A DNA stretch of 64,000 bases from Lumbricus rubellus (lineage: Eukaryota; Annelida; Clitellata; Crassiclitellata; Lumbricidae), in contig OX243817.1 in the NCBI GenBank assembly GCA_945859605.1, positions 25,193,569-25,257,568 of the forward strand, written 5' to 3'. Position 1 is the first letter of the stretch. Each line of letters opens with the position of its first letter. Positions 46,961 to 59,900 of this stretch are shown here, one piece after another. Position numbers and translations under genes: made by a program. The notes beneath the pieces are model-generated. The model did not search any database and had not been told where the DNA came from. It was given only the letters and a program-made list of their open reading frames with translations.

Positions 46961-48009
46961 GTGTTGGAGCCGGCCAGCGCCCCCACCCCCACCCCACCCC
47001 ACCCCACCCCGCCTCACCTCACCTCCTCACCCCACCTGCCCATCGGACATGATTCGGGGTCTTGTGGCCACCTGAACAGCGCCTCTAAGCGGACGTCGAG
47101 GTATTAACTATGGCATGTTTAAACGTCGGCGTTGGTCAGATGGAGCTCCGGTTTCAACGCTCATTAGCCAGTTGAAGTCGATGAAGAAGACGACGATGAG
47201 ACACTCCCTCTCTCCCTCCCTCCCTCCCTAACCGCTTCTCTGCCTCCCCCATGCACCGCCCTCCCCTTCCCCGTGCAGTCCCCCACCCATCGCCAGCCTT
47301 CTTTATAGCCGGCTAAGTGATGTCATTACGTCGCTAATATCGGCGCATGTGCGTTGCGCAGTAATGAACTAAAACTAATAACCGACGACCGACAGGGAAC
47401 CAGCCTTTCTCGTCGGCGACGCTGGTTCCCCGGCTTCCGTGAACATTGCCGGAAATTGCAGGTTCTGACGACGAAGACGACGACGACGATGATGAGGGCG
47501 ATGGCTTAGCGCTTTGACCAGAAGAGAGAGATATAGAGAGACTGAGTCGTCAGTCAGCTGAACGAATCGCCCAAGTGACGTATTTCACCCGATTACATAT
47601 CACCGGCGAATTACAAGAGCAACGCGTTTCGCTTTATGTAGCGCCAATGCCCGGAAATTAGTCAAGTATAAGTGTTGAGGTGGACACCGATTTCTGCTTC
47701 TCATATAATCGGTGATATTCAGCGACATATATTTATTAAAGGTGCTATGTAAATTGTGATATATAGTTTAATAGAAGTTGCTTCTTAATCGGGTTGAAAG
47801 GCAGAAAGAAGGAGAAGAATTAGCATATAGGCTATATACGTCTCTATAAGAAGTCTTCCTCATTAGGCCTATGTTTGTGTATGATTAATATCAGTGATAA
47901 CTTCTTATTTGATAAAGGTATAACAATAACAATGTGCCAGCAATTGAGATGATAATCATTGAGTTAGAAATCCAAAGGAATAAGTACCCTATAGTCTATA
48001 GGTCGCTTG
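46961..48009. promoter_or_regulatory. CpG-rich unique island (candidate regulatory DNA)
   Basis: 47030-47660 is mostly unique, with GATGTCATTACGTCGCTAAT near 47319-47338 (CRE/homeodomain-like) and a partly palindromic 'gggaaccagc ... gctggttccc' at 47395-47432. No exon recognised. 47700-48009 is AT-rich. Confidence 0.3.
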
Positions 48010-48125
48010 TGACAGTTGTTGTTTAACGACACTGCAATTTCAAATATGATTAGTGTCGCCCTCCCCCTTTATCCAGGCTTGGAACTGGCACTATCGGAGT
48101 ACAATCATGCAGTGGCGGAGTTCTC
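48010..48125 (-). mobile_element. 3' tail of the composite retroposon-like family
   Basis: On the plus strand it begins GTTTAACGACACTGCA, then 'attagtgtcgccctccccct' and 'ccaggcttggaactggcac', ending near 'gcagtggcggagttc'. This is the reverse complement of the tail at 17351. Confidence 0.75.
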
Positions 48126-49154
48126 AATCTATAGGCTGCTTTATTTCCCTAATATACGTATGACCGTTTCACCCCCGGGCACACCCTCTGAGGACCATGG
48201 CATTGTTGACAGATGTGTATCATTCCTCAGAGGCCAATCTGAAGACACGTTATAAGTAGTATACTCAGTAATTCGCACACCTTCTCCTTTATTGTAATGA
48301 CGATAATTTCTATATTTCTAACACACCATCCACGCTGCTACAATGAAGGGCGCCTCGACCAAGACAAAGTATACATATACAATTATACACAGACAAGCAA
48401 CGAACTCTTTATAGAATTACTCCTATATATATATATATACATATATATATAATCGTGTCAGTTTGTCTCAATTGCTCGAAGCGCTTGTCATTGAAGTTGT
48501 GTATAGGAAGGATCATCTATACCCAAGTGTCAAGTAAAGTAACTCCAACGTTGTCGCTAGGTACTGCTACTATATATACATACCGTATACTATATTATAC
48601 TCCGTTTGGGATTACGGTGTACACAGTAAGTGCTTCGATGCTCGTGAAGTCTGTTCTTGGTGTCACGTGTATACTACAGTAGTTCCACACTTTTATATAT
48701 TCGGTCTTTCATTCACTGCAGCAATGAAAGCCATTGTGCAAGAATGACCGCGGGTGTCGTCACTCGTCAATACACTTGTGCCCCTCGCCCTCTTCTTCTT
48801 CTCGGCTGCGAACGAGAGATTCACATATATAAAGGGGGTATAATTAGAGGGTGTTACCTTTCAGAGCAGTCGACTAATACCGTAATTACAGTCAGCCTGG
48901 ATTGCCTTTCGACCGATGATCACAGACGAGGGTCCCTCGTGCGCATGCGCTAAGCCTCTTGAAGCCTAGGCGCCTAAGGATGACGACGTCAAGAGGAAAA
49001 GGCGCTTCAACAGTTCAACAGTTCCCTTGCTATACGTCGTGACCGACCTATCTATACGTCTGACTCAGTTTAATTCAATTTTTTGTTGATTGCTTTGCAA
49101 TGGGAAGGGGAGACTCTGTGTGAATAGGAAAGACCTTCTGCAGTGTATCAGAGG

Positions 49155-49156
<2 letters not shown>
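48126..49156. other. Unique non-coding DNA
   Basis: A 10 bp perfect stem CCTCTGAGGA / TCCTCAGAGG lies at about 48185-48234. (AT)n at 48425-48455. No gene. Confidence 0.45.
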
Positions 49157-49209
<53 letters not shown>

Positions 49210-49430
49210 TGAGATGTGGTATTTTCAAACGCATGGAAAGTATATAATATAATAATTAATATGCGGAAATAATATAGATACTAGTCTGCATGTCGAATAG
49301 TCATTCACTGCGATTGCTGTTTTAGCTGAAAGTTCGTCCTCGTTTCTGCGTGTGTGTGTGTTCCTGCAAGTGTGTGTGTGTGTGTGCGTTTGTGTGTGTG
49401 TGTTTGTGTGTCATTCGTTTCATCGGTGAG
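49157..49430. repeat. (CA)n and (GT)n microsatellites
   Basis: (CA)n at 49157-49206 and (GT)n with variants at 49350-49410, with unique DNA between them. Confidence 0.9.
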
Positions 49431-50215
49431 ACGGGGGTATAAGGGGTAGCGGCCCTAGCGGGGTGTGGTGGTGGGTGGGAGGTCAGATGGAGGATCTGCT
49501 GCCAGCGACACCCGCACACAACCTCCCCGATCTCACACCTGCGTCAACACAACCCGAATACTATATCACCTACTATATCACCTACTATCACCTGTCGCTT
49601 CGTTATCAGATCTCGGGATTCCAGCGCCAACAACGACGCCAACAACGACAACGACGACGACAACGACGACTGGGGCATGAAGCATCATCATCAAGCCTTG
49701 CAGCATGGACATTGGACAACACAACACGCGGGAGTCACACATGCAGGCGCCAACCCTATCTATGTCGGCGATCGGAGGGTGCTTCGACGACCAGCCAACC
49801 CCTTTGTCAGCACCCCAGACCGGCGACGCCAAATCCATTAGCGGATGGCGACGGAAACGGGCCCCGTAGTCGGCCCCCGAAGGGCCGAAGGCTCTGCTGC
49901 CCCTGTCGTCGGCGGCGCCTCACCCGTCACGCCGCCGCCACCGCCAGTCCCTCACCTCTCCCTCAGCTGACAGACAGACGGACGTAAATGCCTGTCACAC
50001 ACTTTCCATTCACCTGCATTGTCCCCCTATGCAGGTTTATATTGCTATCCAATGACTGGCGCAGTTCAACGGGCGCTCCTGCATGGTAAGCCCTGCCGCC
50101 GCCGCCGGCCGCTGGTGCTCCTCCTGACCCCCATCGAAACCTCTCTCGGTGTACCCTTGTATGTACTCGACACAGATGACGAGGGAGGGTGAGCACTGAC
50201 CTATCCTCCATCGTT
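49431..50215. promoter_or_regulatory. CpG-rich unique island (candidate regulatory DNA or unrecognised exon)
   Basis: CG-dense, with a (GAC/AAC)n run at 49630-49670. It holds the longest non-repeat frame outside the T-box exon and retrotransposon (49463-49987, plus strand). That frame has no motif I recognise and is rich in R, P, S and T, so I do not call it. A reverse T-box half-site lies at 49533-49540. Confidence 0.3.
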
Positions 50216-50487
50216 GACTGCAGCTGTCAATCCAGATTAGAGATCCTTACGGCTATAGGCTACTGCGTCTGTGGCTTGTAAGATGGCGCTAGATAAAAAA
50301 AGGGTTTCAATATTATGACACTCGATGCGTCAGGTAGGACTTGAGGGATCACGTATTTTATGCACATCATAATAAAATATTTTTTGTGTATCATAAATGT
50401 TATACAATTGTACACAAAGTCATTTACTCATAGATCTAATGCGTATAATAACGTGCATCTGTGCATGCGTGTGTCTGTTTATTTGTT

Positions 50488-50561
<74 letters not shown>

Positions 50562-51088
50562 CATATGACTATATACGTTTGTTTGTGCTTGTGTGTATGT
50601 GTGCGTGTTTGTGTTTGTGTGTGTATGGACTATTAATAGAGGTCTATACATATATATTCACTTGTGAGATGTCATGAAGGGATCAAAAGTGACGCCTCTT
50701 ATACATGTCCCATATGTATACCACGGGTATTATTTAACCGATTCTCGTGAGGTGCCAGTCCGAAGCCTAGAAGAGGAGGAGGGCAACTCTATTACATATA
50801 TTGTAAACAAAACCCATAAACACGCGTCCATTGTTAATCAGAGTCCTGCTCTTGGGCCACTACCTCTGGTCAACACAAAAGTCGACCCTGCAGAAGCCTC
50901 ATTGGCTGCATGCATGAAATTCATATATTTTGTTTACATCTGATTGGAGTTCATTGAAGCGATTCAATATAAGTGAAGAAGCAAAATAATGGTCTATAAT
51001 TAATTAGTCTACAAAACTCTACAAGAACTGGAGAAAGTGCTTATCTCCGCATTATACGGTAATTTAAAAGTAAAACAGGTGAACAATT
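50216..51088. other. Non-coding DNA with (GT)n and a diverged family tail
   Basis: (GT)n at 50494-50558. A diverged copy of the composite-family tail ('ggtgccagtccgaagcctag', 'aggaggagggcaac') lies at about 50750-50800. No gene. Confidence 0.5.
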
Positions 51089-51485
51089 GGATGGATGGAT
51101 GGATGGATGGACTGATGGACAGACGGACGAATGTACGAATGGATGGATGGATGGATGGATGGACTGATGGACACACGGACACATGGACAAATGTACGAAT
51201 GGATGGATAGATGGACGGATGGACAAATGCACGAATGGATGGATGGATGGACACACGCACGAATGTACAAATGGATGGATGGATGGAAGGATGAGTGGAC
51301 AAATGGATGGATGGATCTGTGTGTTATGTGGACGTGTGGATAAGAAGGTTGGACTGCCGAGTGGAAGAGATGGAGGGTGAGTTGGAATGATGGAGAGCAT
51401 ATTATATATATATATATAATATATATATAATATATGAACATATAATATATATTATATATATATATATATTTATATAATATATATA
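51089..51485. repeat. (GGAT)n with variants, then (AT)n
   Basis: GGAT/GGAC units at 51090-51318, then AT-rich arrays at 51400-51485. Confidence 0.9.
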
Positions 51486-51940
51486 GAGAAGTAATCGTCG
51501 TCGTCGGTCAGCGGCGGTGTGTTCTTCTCAATGCAATCATCGTAAGTCGATTAGCGTCGTCGCAGACTATTCGCCTTTCTGCTCACATGTCTCTAATCCC
51601 CCCATCACCGATGTATGCTGCTGCTGCTGCTGCTGCTGCAGAATCTCTAATGTTATCATCGTCCTATCTCCCTCTCCCCCTCCCCTCCCCATCCCCATCC
51701 CGTCGATAGACGTCGGATTAGACCAGCAGCACCAGCAGCAGCAGCAGCAGCCGTAGCATCCTCCGTCGCTGAAGCCATCGACCACGACCCGCCGCATCCT
51801 CCTCAGCATCCTCCCACCGGCTGCTGATGCAGAGACCGTGATGCTCAGGTCGTGCCAACTCGTTAGCGAAATGCGCATGTCAGCAGCGATGGACCGATTA
51901 TACGATTGGCATGAAGACAGGCGGATACAGAGGCTGAGCA
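51486..51940. other. Unique DNA with (CTG)n and (CAG)n runs
   Basis: (CTG)n at 51617-51641 and (CAG)n at 51724-51751 are in opposite sense and could pair. No exon recognised. Confidence 0.5.
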
Positions 51941-52635
<695 letters not shown>

Positions 52636-53258
52636 TTTCTTCAGCAGATCTTATGCGTATATATATATATATATATGCTGTAATAATATCATATTATGCT
52701 TATTATGCATTGTGGGAATTTTTATTGCGCTTCCTTGAAGCAGCACTTGATAACTGCCTGCATGCAGACTCTGAGAAATGACTGATGTGGTACTATATAC
52801 GTTTTGAACGGAATGAAACTTCAAACATGCACGTCAGGCATATATAACTTTTGACAAGGCCGCAATATATAAATACGACATTATTTTATAATACGGCGTA
52901 AATGACATGTGACTGACTGACACGTCTGGTGACTCGGACGACCATGTCGCAATAACTGTCAAAAGACGACTAACGCATTTCTTTGTATGTCACGCAAGAT
53001 CTTATAACGACCGCCAACACCTTTCATTTAAGGAATTGGCGCCAACGAGCAGACGATAGTATACAATACATTCATGCATGTGGCTGCATGTATACTTTGT
53101 ATAGAGTGCTGGAATTCCGCATATGCAAGCTTGAGTTCAAATCCAGGGTTTAACATGTATAGTTTGCGAAATTGCAACTGCATGAACCTCCTATTTATTA
53201 CACGAACGACATGCATAAAATAATTGCATACATTTCCCAGTGTCTGCTATGGACGCCC
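52636..53258. other. Non-coding DNA
   Basis: (AT)n at 52659-52676 and a reversed LINE-like tail at about 52728-52760. A B-box-like TTCAAATCC at about 53136 is too isolated to call a SINE. Confidence 0.5.
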
Positions 53259-53396
53259 CTTACCTTTCCAAAAGAAGTGCCATGCAGGACGCACTTACAT
53301 TTTCAGGTGTGCTGGTCAAATAAGTGGTGGACGGCACAGAGATTTGAAAATAAGTGCATGGACGCCGTCCATGACCGTCCTGCCACACTTTAAGCC
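53259..53396 (-). repeat. Dispersed repeat, copy B
   Basis: Reverse complement of the 8285-8410 repeat, sharing 'cttaaagtgtggcaggacgg' and 'cttattttcaaatctct', with a few substitutions and indels. Confidence 0.7.
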
Positions 53397-54485
53397 ATGA
53401 AAGCGTGACTGTTATTTCCATTGGTCAACGGTATAACACGTGTCACTTCAGGTATTATACGGAAAGGTCAAATCCGATCACTTGATCTCAAATGCTTAGA
53501 CCGTGCAAGAGGACAGAACACATGTACACATGCACACATGTACACATGTATGCACACATGTACACATGCACACATGTACACATGTACACATGGGAGGGAG
53601 AGACGATCGCCCTTTCCTTTGAACATTTAATACGACTGGAATTAGTTACACTGCAGCGAGGGAAGAAAGGGGACGGAGAGGTGTATATACCTCAAAGGAG
53701 GTGGAAAACACACCAATCATCGGTACACGTGGAAGACCCAGCAGCCTATCATCATCATCATCACCGCGAAGTCATTAGCCAAAGTCGTGTGAATTAAGTA
53801 TACAGTATAAGGGTTAGGAACCGTGTGGGGGTGGGGGGGGGGGATCGGGCGGTCGCCACATCAGTTATAAAAATCCGTGCATGCCTCTCTCCCTCCACTT
53901 CTACATCTAACACGACCATAGCCTATACGCCGCTGCATGTATAGTGCCAAGCGTCTTCCATCGATGGAGTGGGTGGAGTGGACGAACACGTTCTCTGATC
54001 ATCCCACATCGTCTGCATGCACAGGTAATCTAATCAAAGTAGACGTTACCTGTGCACTGCACGTGGCACTACCACCACCACTACAGGTAGATAGATCATC
54101 ATCATCAGCAGCAGCCACCAATCGTTTGCTATGACGAAGATCAATCGAAAAGCGATCACCGTGATTATTCCATGACCAGCGGCCATCAATCAACCGATGC
54201 AGCAGCGATGCAGCAGCAGCGCTGCAGATCGCATCTGTTATCATCGCTTCAAATCTAATTGTAATTACATCTAACAGGTCGTCGTCGTTTTATAGCGCCG
54301 CAATCGAGACCCGCTGATGGCAGTGACGGGAGGAAGGGAGAGATTGAAGGGGAGGGTGGGGTATGGACGGCGCCCACCCCTATGTATTATACTACAAAGG
54401 GAACAGGTACCTGTAGTTAGATTGGCGCCATTGGTGACCAATCTCAACCGTCGTAATAAAAAAACACCGGTTAGAGCTAGGGGGT
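53397..54485. other. Non-coding DNA with CACATG minisatellite
   Basis: ACACATGTACACATG-type tandem units at 53513-53592. 53920-54320 is unique, CpG-containing DNA. No exon supported. Confidence 0.5.
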
Positions 54486-54686
54486 GAGGTTAGAGGGGGT
54501 GAGGTTAGAGGGGGTGAGGTTAGAGGGGGTGAGGTTAGAGGGGGTGAGGTTAGAGAAGGGGTGAGGTTAGAGGGGTGAGGTTAGAGGAGGTGAGGTTAGA
54601 GGAGGGGTGGTGAAGTTAGAGAGGGTGAGGTTAGAGGGGGTGAGGTTGGAGGGGGTGAGGTTAGAGGAGGGGTGAGGTTAGAGAGG
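54486..54686. repeat. 15 bp G-rich minisatellite
   Basis: Units of GAGGTTAGAGGGGGT repeat exactly at first (54486, 54501, 54516, 54531, 54546), then with length variation to 54686. Confidence 0.95.
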
Positions 54687-55235
54687 GGGCTGATGAGGGT
54701 GCACGATGTATTCGACGAAAGAAGATGAAACAGCAGACACTGCCACTATACGAACAGACCAACTGACGGAGGATTAACGGACGGACTGGTGGATGGATGG
54801 ATGGACGGATGGATGAATTGGATGAATGGATGGATGGATGGATGGATGGATGAATTGGATGAATGGATGGATGGATGGACGGGCGGATGAATGGATGGTC
54901 TTTCAGTGATGCATCCTCCACTTGGATATACAGTGAATATAGACTGCAACAGTTGTGGTGACACGAAAGTCGTTGATATTTGGGCTACATATATTTTGCA
55001 GACGCCTCAAAAGTAATTTAGCACACCCTACAGATAAAAATGCAGGTTTGAATTTATCTGAGAAACATTTATTGCCATGTATAGAAGCTTTTAGTATTGA
55101 ACGTCTAACAATTTGTACTATACAAAAATAAAGTGTGTTTAACATTCTAGATTTATACATTTACAGAATCTATCCGCTTTTCAACTGCGACCGATTTGTC
55201 GTATGCCTCGAACCAGCACTAGTAGAACGCAAGCA
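54687..55235. other. (GGAT)n and unique DNA
   Basis: GGAT/GAAT units at 54788-54898; the remainder is AT-rich and unique. No gene. Confidence 0.6.
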
Positions 55236-55340
55236 TGCATGGTGCATGCATGATGCATACTTGATTCATACATGAGTCATACATGATGCATACATGATGC
55301 ATACATGATGCATGCATGCTGCAATGCATGATGGCTTCAC
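55236..55340. repeat. CATACATGATG minisatellite
   Basis: About eight diverged 10-11 bp units built on ATGATGCATAC. Confidence 0.85.
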
Positions 55341-55728
55341 GGTCCACACGCTGGCTCTCTCGCCGGTTTCATGCACCCTCAGTTTTACCTCATGCATGAT
55401 GCAGCTTTGGAATTCGTTCAGTTTTATGCGATATATATATATAGGCCTACGCTACGTATAATAGGTCTACTCCACTATATTACTGCAGTTGTAATGTGTA
55501 ATTCTGCAGGTATTACATTTACCTCGGACACTTGAAAATATAATTATATGAATGACAACATACATGTCGTGCGTGTTCTGTTCAATCTCTCGGATTATAC
55601 AATATACATGTACATGTAGGCCTATATGTAGGCCTACACACAAGTGCTCTTTTCAATGGATTCATATATGGTGCGAATTTCAAATATATATAATAATTAT
55701 TAATTAATTATATATGTATATATGTATG

Positions 55729-55780
<52 letters not shown>

Positions 55781-56084
55781 GAGGGTTTCACTTCGAAACG
55801 ACCAATAATATTATAATATGGACTGCGCCATCACTTGCAGTCACGATAACGCGTCACTGCTGTAGCGTGTGACGTTATCACGTCACTGCACCAGGCATGC
55901 GGGGCATTGGAAGGGGGACGCTTCTGCAGGCGCGATGTAGCGCCATTAAAAGTCTAATCTTCGGATTTAGAGTGCATTAGATAGTGACACCGTAATATAT
56001 AACCACCATTCAAATTGAGATATATATAGACTGAACCTACATGTGCTTCATAAATGTGGCGTTTTTGCATCTCCTGTACAACGT
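55341..56084. other. AT-rich non-coding DNA
   Basis: (AT)n at 55735-55777. 55810-55900 is unique and CpG-containing. No gene. Confidence 0.5.
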
Positions 56085-56607
56085 TTGATCAAGTGTAATA
56101 CTATTATTTTGTTGCACATGCATCATGAACGCAAACCAGAGGTAATGCTTTCCTCTGTCTGTCTATACATGTACCTAGCTGCCTGTCTCTATGTCTCTGT
56201 CTGTCTCTGTTTGTCTGTCTACCTGTCTGTCTGTCAGTCTGTCAACCTGGAATGGGCTCCCTGTGGAACTACGTCTAATACCTCGAGCCTTCGAGACTAG
56301 GTTCTGCTCTGCTCTTAAGACTGTTCTCTTTAGCCGTGGTTGGGTCGGGAGCGCTTCTGAGTAGATATTCTTGAAGAGGCGCTATATAAATGCCTGAAAT
56401 GAATGAATGAATGAATGAATGAACGTTTATTTTAGAAGCTGTATCGATTGATCAAGTGTAATACTATTATTTTGTTGCACATGCATCATGAACGCAAACC
56501 ATGCAGAGGTAATGCTTTCCTCTGTCTGTCTATACATGTACCTAGCTGCCTGTCTCTATGTCTCTGTCTGTCTCTGTTTGTCTGTCTACCTGTCTGTCTG
56601 TCAGTTT
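56085..56607 (+). repeat. 155 bp direct duplication flanking an L2 fragment
   Basis: 56085-56239 (TGATCAAGTGTAATACTATT and onward, ending in CTGT units) recurs at 56449-56607 with a 5 bp insertion and few other differences. The copies bracket the LINE fragment at 56245-56424. Confidence 0.9.
56245..56424 (+). pseudogene. L2/CR1-like LINE ORF2 C-terminus with 3' tail
   Basis: The frame from 56245 reads TWNGLPVELRLIPRAFETRF, then CSALKTVLFSRGWVGSASE and a stop at 56362. This is the characteristic 'WNxLPxELR...FKxxLKTxLF' end of L2/CR1 reverse transcriptases. 'attcttgaagaggcgctata' and (GAAT)n follow. The rest of the LINE is missing. Confidence 0.85.
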
Positions 56608-56800
56608 TTCTGCCTCTCACTGTCTGTCTCTGTCTGTTGCCCGTATGTCGCTGTCTGTCGCTGTCTGTCTGTCTCTGTCTATCTCTGTCTCTGTCTCTGG
56701 CCCGTTGTCTCTCTGTCCCTGTTTCTCGCTCTGTCTCTCTCTGTATGTGTCTCTGTTTTTGTGTATGTGTCTCTCTGTCTATCTGTCTCTCTCTCGCGCC
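56608..56800. repeat. (CTGT/CTCT)n microsatellite
   Basis: Continuation of CTGT units beyond the duplicated block, with many interruptions. Confidence 0.9.
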
Positions 56801-57744
56801 ACCACCCCCTCCCTGCGGTCCGAAATGGAACATTACCACACCCATTTGCATTATGCCGTCTCCGAGTCTCCCTGTGGCGTGTTACCCCAAACTAATAGAA
56901 TTCGATATTCGCCTTATCAAAATCGTGCAGGCCTCGAAACGGAAGCCATCCCAGGAGGGGGTGTCTAGTTGGTAGCCCGTGCGGTCCATTCGACCCGTCC
57001 CTCCTTCCCCCGCGATAAGATCCCTTAATGGGGCGAAATTACCCCATCGACGAACGACACGCGATCCACTGCCCCACCGAGGGGTCAGGCGCGGGGTCAG
57101 ACATGACAGACGGTGACCCAGTGACGTGTTGGGCAAATAGGGGAAAATAGGGGGAAATAGGGGACTGGGTGACGATGAGTGAGATGGGGGTAGAGTTGCG
57201 GACGGAACGCCTGCCAAGACGTCAACGCCTTGAACGGACGAACGGTGGGTGGGGTTGATTAGGTGTGAGACGGGGGATGGGGGTGACTATAGCGGGATTT
57301 GATTGAGGGTGGAAACGCTATAGAGGGTGACGAAAATGAAATTAGCAGCACCCCCTTGCTTCGGTATAAAGGAGGGAGTGGTAGGGGACGAAGTGGGCAT
57401 GCGAGGGCGAGGGCGAGGGCGAGGGTAAGGGTGAGAAGAGCAGAAAGGGTGACGAAAGAGAAATTAATTAAACGTGTCAATAGATGCTGCAGAATCGTCT
57501 GCAAATGTCGGACGATTGACGTGTGATTGTGAAGGAACAGCAGCGAGTTGCAGCAGTCGAGAATGGGGCAAACGGTGCATGGATTATATGCATGTGGTAG
57601 AATGAGGTGCCATGCATGTATAGCGAAGTAGGTGCTGTATTAGAAAGCCGTGAAACTGGGTATAGGTGGGGGAACCAAGTAACCCATCCAGTATAGGATA
57701 TGTTATCAGTTATAATTTATTATACCCGTAATTACTTTTACTAC
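56801..57744. promoter_or_regulatory. CpG-rich unique island with G-rich minisatellite
   Basis: 56930-57270 is unique and CG-rich. GGGGAAATA units lie at 57129-57165 and GAGGGC units at 57402-57425. A T-box half-site AGGTGTGA is at 57261. No exon is supported. Confidence 0.3.
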
Positions 57745-57747
57745 TGC

Positions 57748-57783
<36 letters not shown>

Positions 57784-58246
57784 CAGTGCTATATCGTCGA
57801 CATAATCAACCCAATGAGTAATGGAAGAAACGACGTGAACTTGTGCGCATTGATTGCACAGCAATGCACAACAGGAGTCGGTGCAGTTGATGTCTGATGC
57901 CGGACGATTTTTAAAAATGGAGGATTCGAACTGTGGAGGCAACAGTCAAAGATCGTCGCGTTACCACTCAGCCGAGCGACCACGTATAACTATAGTGCTA
58001 TATCAATTATGTCATTTGCGAAAGGTTTCTCTCGATGGCGCTTCAATTAAGTGACGATGGATGATAATCTAATGCTTCAACGACGACCATTCATGAATCA
58101 TGAATCATGAATCATGAATCATAATTCGGTTTTCATCATTCAACGCAAATCGACGATGAAATCAAATAATAATATTTCGAAAACATCTGTCGTCGTCATC
58201 ATCGTCAAATGCGACGATGGACGACAGGCAGCATAGGAGGAAGAGA
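57745..58246. other. (GTT)n and unique DNA
   Basis: (TTG)n at 57746-57782 and ATCATGA tandem units at 58091-58122. The tRNA-like piece is listed separately. No protein gene. Confidence 0.6.
57921..57985 (-). pseudogene. tRNA-like fragment (pseudo-tRNA or SINE head)
   Basis: On the minus strand an A-box-like TCGGCTGAGTGG (57975-57964) and a B-box-like AGTTCGAATCC (57932-57922) are spaced as in a tRNA. No acceptor stem forms, so it is not a functional tRNA. The SINE central domain seen at 23249 is not evident here. Confidence 0.5.
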
Positions 58247-58273
58247 GAGAGACAGACAGACAGACAGACAGGC

Positions 58274-58310
<37 letters not shown>

Positions 58311-58800
58311 CAGACACAGACACAGACAGAAAGTTAGACAGACAGACAGACACATCAGACGGACAGAGACGAAGACATGTATAGACACGAAACAGAGTTA
58401 GACAGAAAGTTAGACAGACTGACAGAAACATATGATGATGAGGAGTTGGGACAGTGGGGGGGGGAGAGAATAATTAAGAGAGTGGGTGGAATTTAGGGCT
58501 CTGATCAACCCCCACCCCAACTCCCACCTTGTTTAAGCGGACGTGAATGAGCAGGATGAGAAGGAAACGAAACAGGAAGAAGAGGATGAGGAGGAGGAGG
58601 AGAAGGTAGGAGAAGGTTAGGAGAAGGGGAGAAGGAGGAGAAGAAGGGGGGAGAGGGAGGAGAAGGAGGAGAAGAAGGGGAGGAGAAGGAGAAGAAGGGG
58701 GAGGAAGAGTAGGAAGAGAAGAAGGAAGAGGAGTAGCAGGACGAAGAGAAGGGGAGTGCGGAAAATAGGAGGAGGAGTTGGGTCAATAGCAGCAGCAGCA
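58247..58800. repeat. (GACA)n and polypurine tract
   Basis: (GACA)n with CAGACA units at 58247-58430, and a purine tract (GGA/GAA) at 58555-58780. A (CAG)n run at 58789-58805 follows. Confidence 0.95.
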
Positions 58801-59224
58801 GCAGCTTTTAGCGGTGCATTACGTCGGCCACTTTGTGTCGCTTTTCATTATGCTCCAGCAGCAGCGTGGCATGGCGCATCTTCGTCAGTGGACAGCGGGG
58901 GGGGGGGTGGGGGTGGGTGGGGTGTTGAGGGATGACGGGCGGGAGACAGGAGTAGGTGGAAAGTGGAGGTGGAAGACGATATTGGTGGAAAGATGGTGAA
59001 GACGAGGAGAATGCAATTGGACATATATAGGGAAGGACGATTTGCAAAGAGAACGGAATAGCTAAGGAGTAACTGGAGAAGACGTTTTAGCCGACTGGTA
59101 TTCGCAATACGTTGAATCATTGAATGCCACGTACGTGTGCAATCCTTCGCGGTTGGACTACTGCACACAGTGCATGGTATGGAGGGAGGGAGGAAGTCAT
59201 GGCGTGGGTCACGTGTCTAGTATC
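58801..59224. other. Unique DNA with G-run
   Basis: G-run with (GGGT)n at 58897-58925. No exon recognised. Confidence 0.5.
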
Positions 59225-59900
59225 AGCATCCTCTTATTGTTCTTTTTCTGCTTCTTTCTGTCATGCAGTTCGTCCAATCTTAATTTTCTTTCTTTGTTCT
59301 GCAGCATGCTTCTTTCTCCAGATCATTCTTCCGTTTATTCGCTTCCGTCTTCTTTCCATCCTTGCGTCTCTCCCTTCCCACCTTCCTTTCTTCCTACAAC
59401 TCCCTTCTGTCCTCACCCTTCCTTCCTTCCTTCTATCCTTCTTTCAATCTTTCCTTCTTTTCTCACTCTTCTTCTTTCCGCAATCTTCTTTAATTCCTTC
59501 TCTTCTTATTTTCCTTCCTTCCCTCTTTCCTCACTCTTCATTCCTCAATTCCTTCCTCACTCCTTCTGTCTTCATCGTGCCTACTCCCTCCCTCCCTCCA
59601 TTCCTCCCTCCCTCCAGCCGTTCATAGACCCTCCTCCTCCCCCTCCTCCTCCTCCTCCTCCTCCTCCTCCTCCACAGTTCCGTTGCATACGTCGTCGATT
59701 CCCCAGCATGCATTGGACGAATTCCGTCGCTCATCCACCTTTGTCCTCCACTTGAACTCCATCTCTTCCTCCCTTCTTCTCCTCCTCCTCCTCCTCGATC
59801 CTGCAGGGTCATCCTCTCCACCTCCTCCTCCTCCTTCATCTTCGTTTCCACCCATTCATCCATCCATCCTCCGTCTTCGTCTTGTGTCCCATGAGACGTT
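59225..59900. repeat. Long pyrimidine tract with (CCT)n
   Basis: TTC/CTT-rich at 59235-59560, CCTC-rich to 59640, (CCT)n at 59641-59673 and 59780-59835. Confidence 0.9.

Noticed and set aside
48184..48235. 10 bp stem CCTCTGAGGA/TCCTCAGAGG as a regulatory RNA hairpin
   Set aside because: Short stem with a 30 nt loop, expected by chance in a window this size; no other support.
49463..49987. 174-codon plus-strand frame in a CpG-rich island
   Set aside because: No recognised motif and competing frames on both strands; composition reflects GC-rich DNA. Kept as a candidate regulatory island.
53100..53165. tRNA-like SINE head
   Set aside because: Only a B-box-like GTTCAAATCC is visible, without an A box or the SINE central domain.
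57921..57985. Functional tRNA gene
   Set aside because: A and B boxes are present but no acceptor stem can pair; called a pseudo-tRNA.
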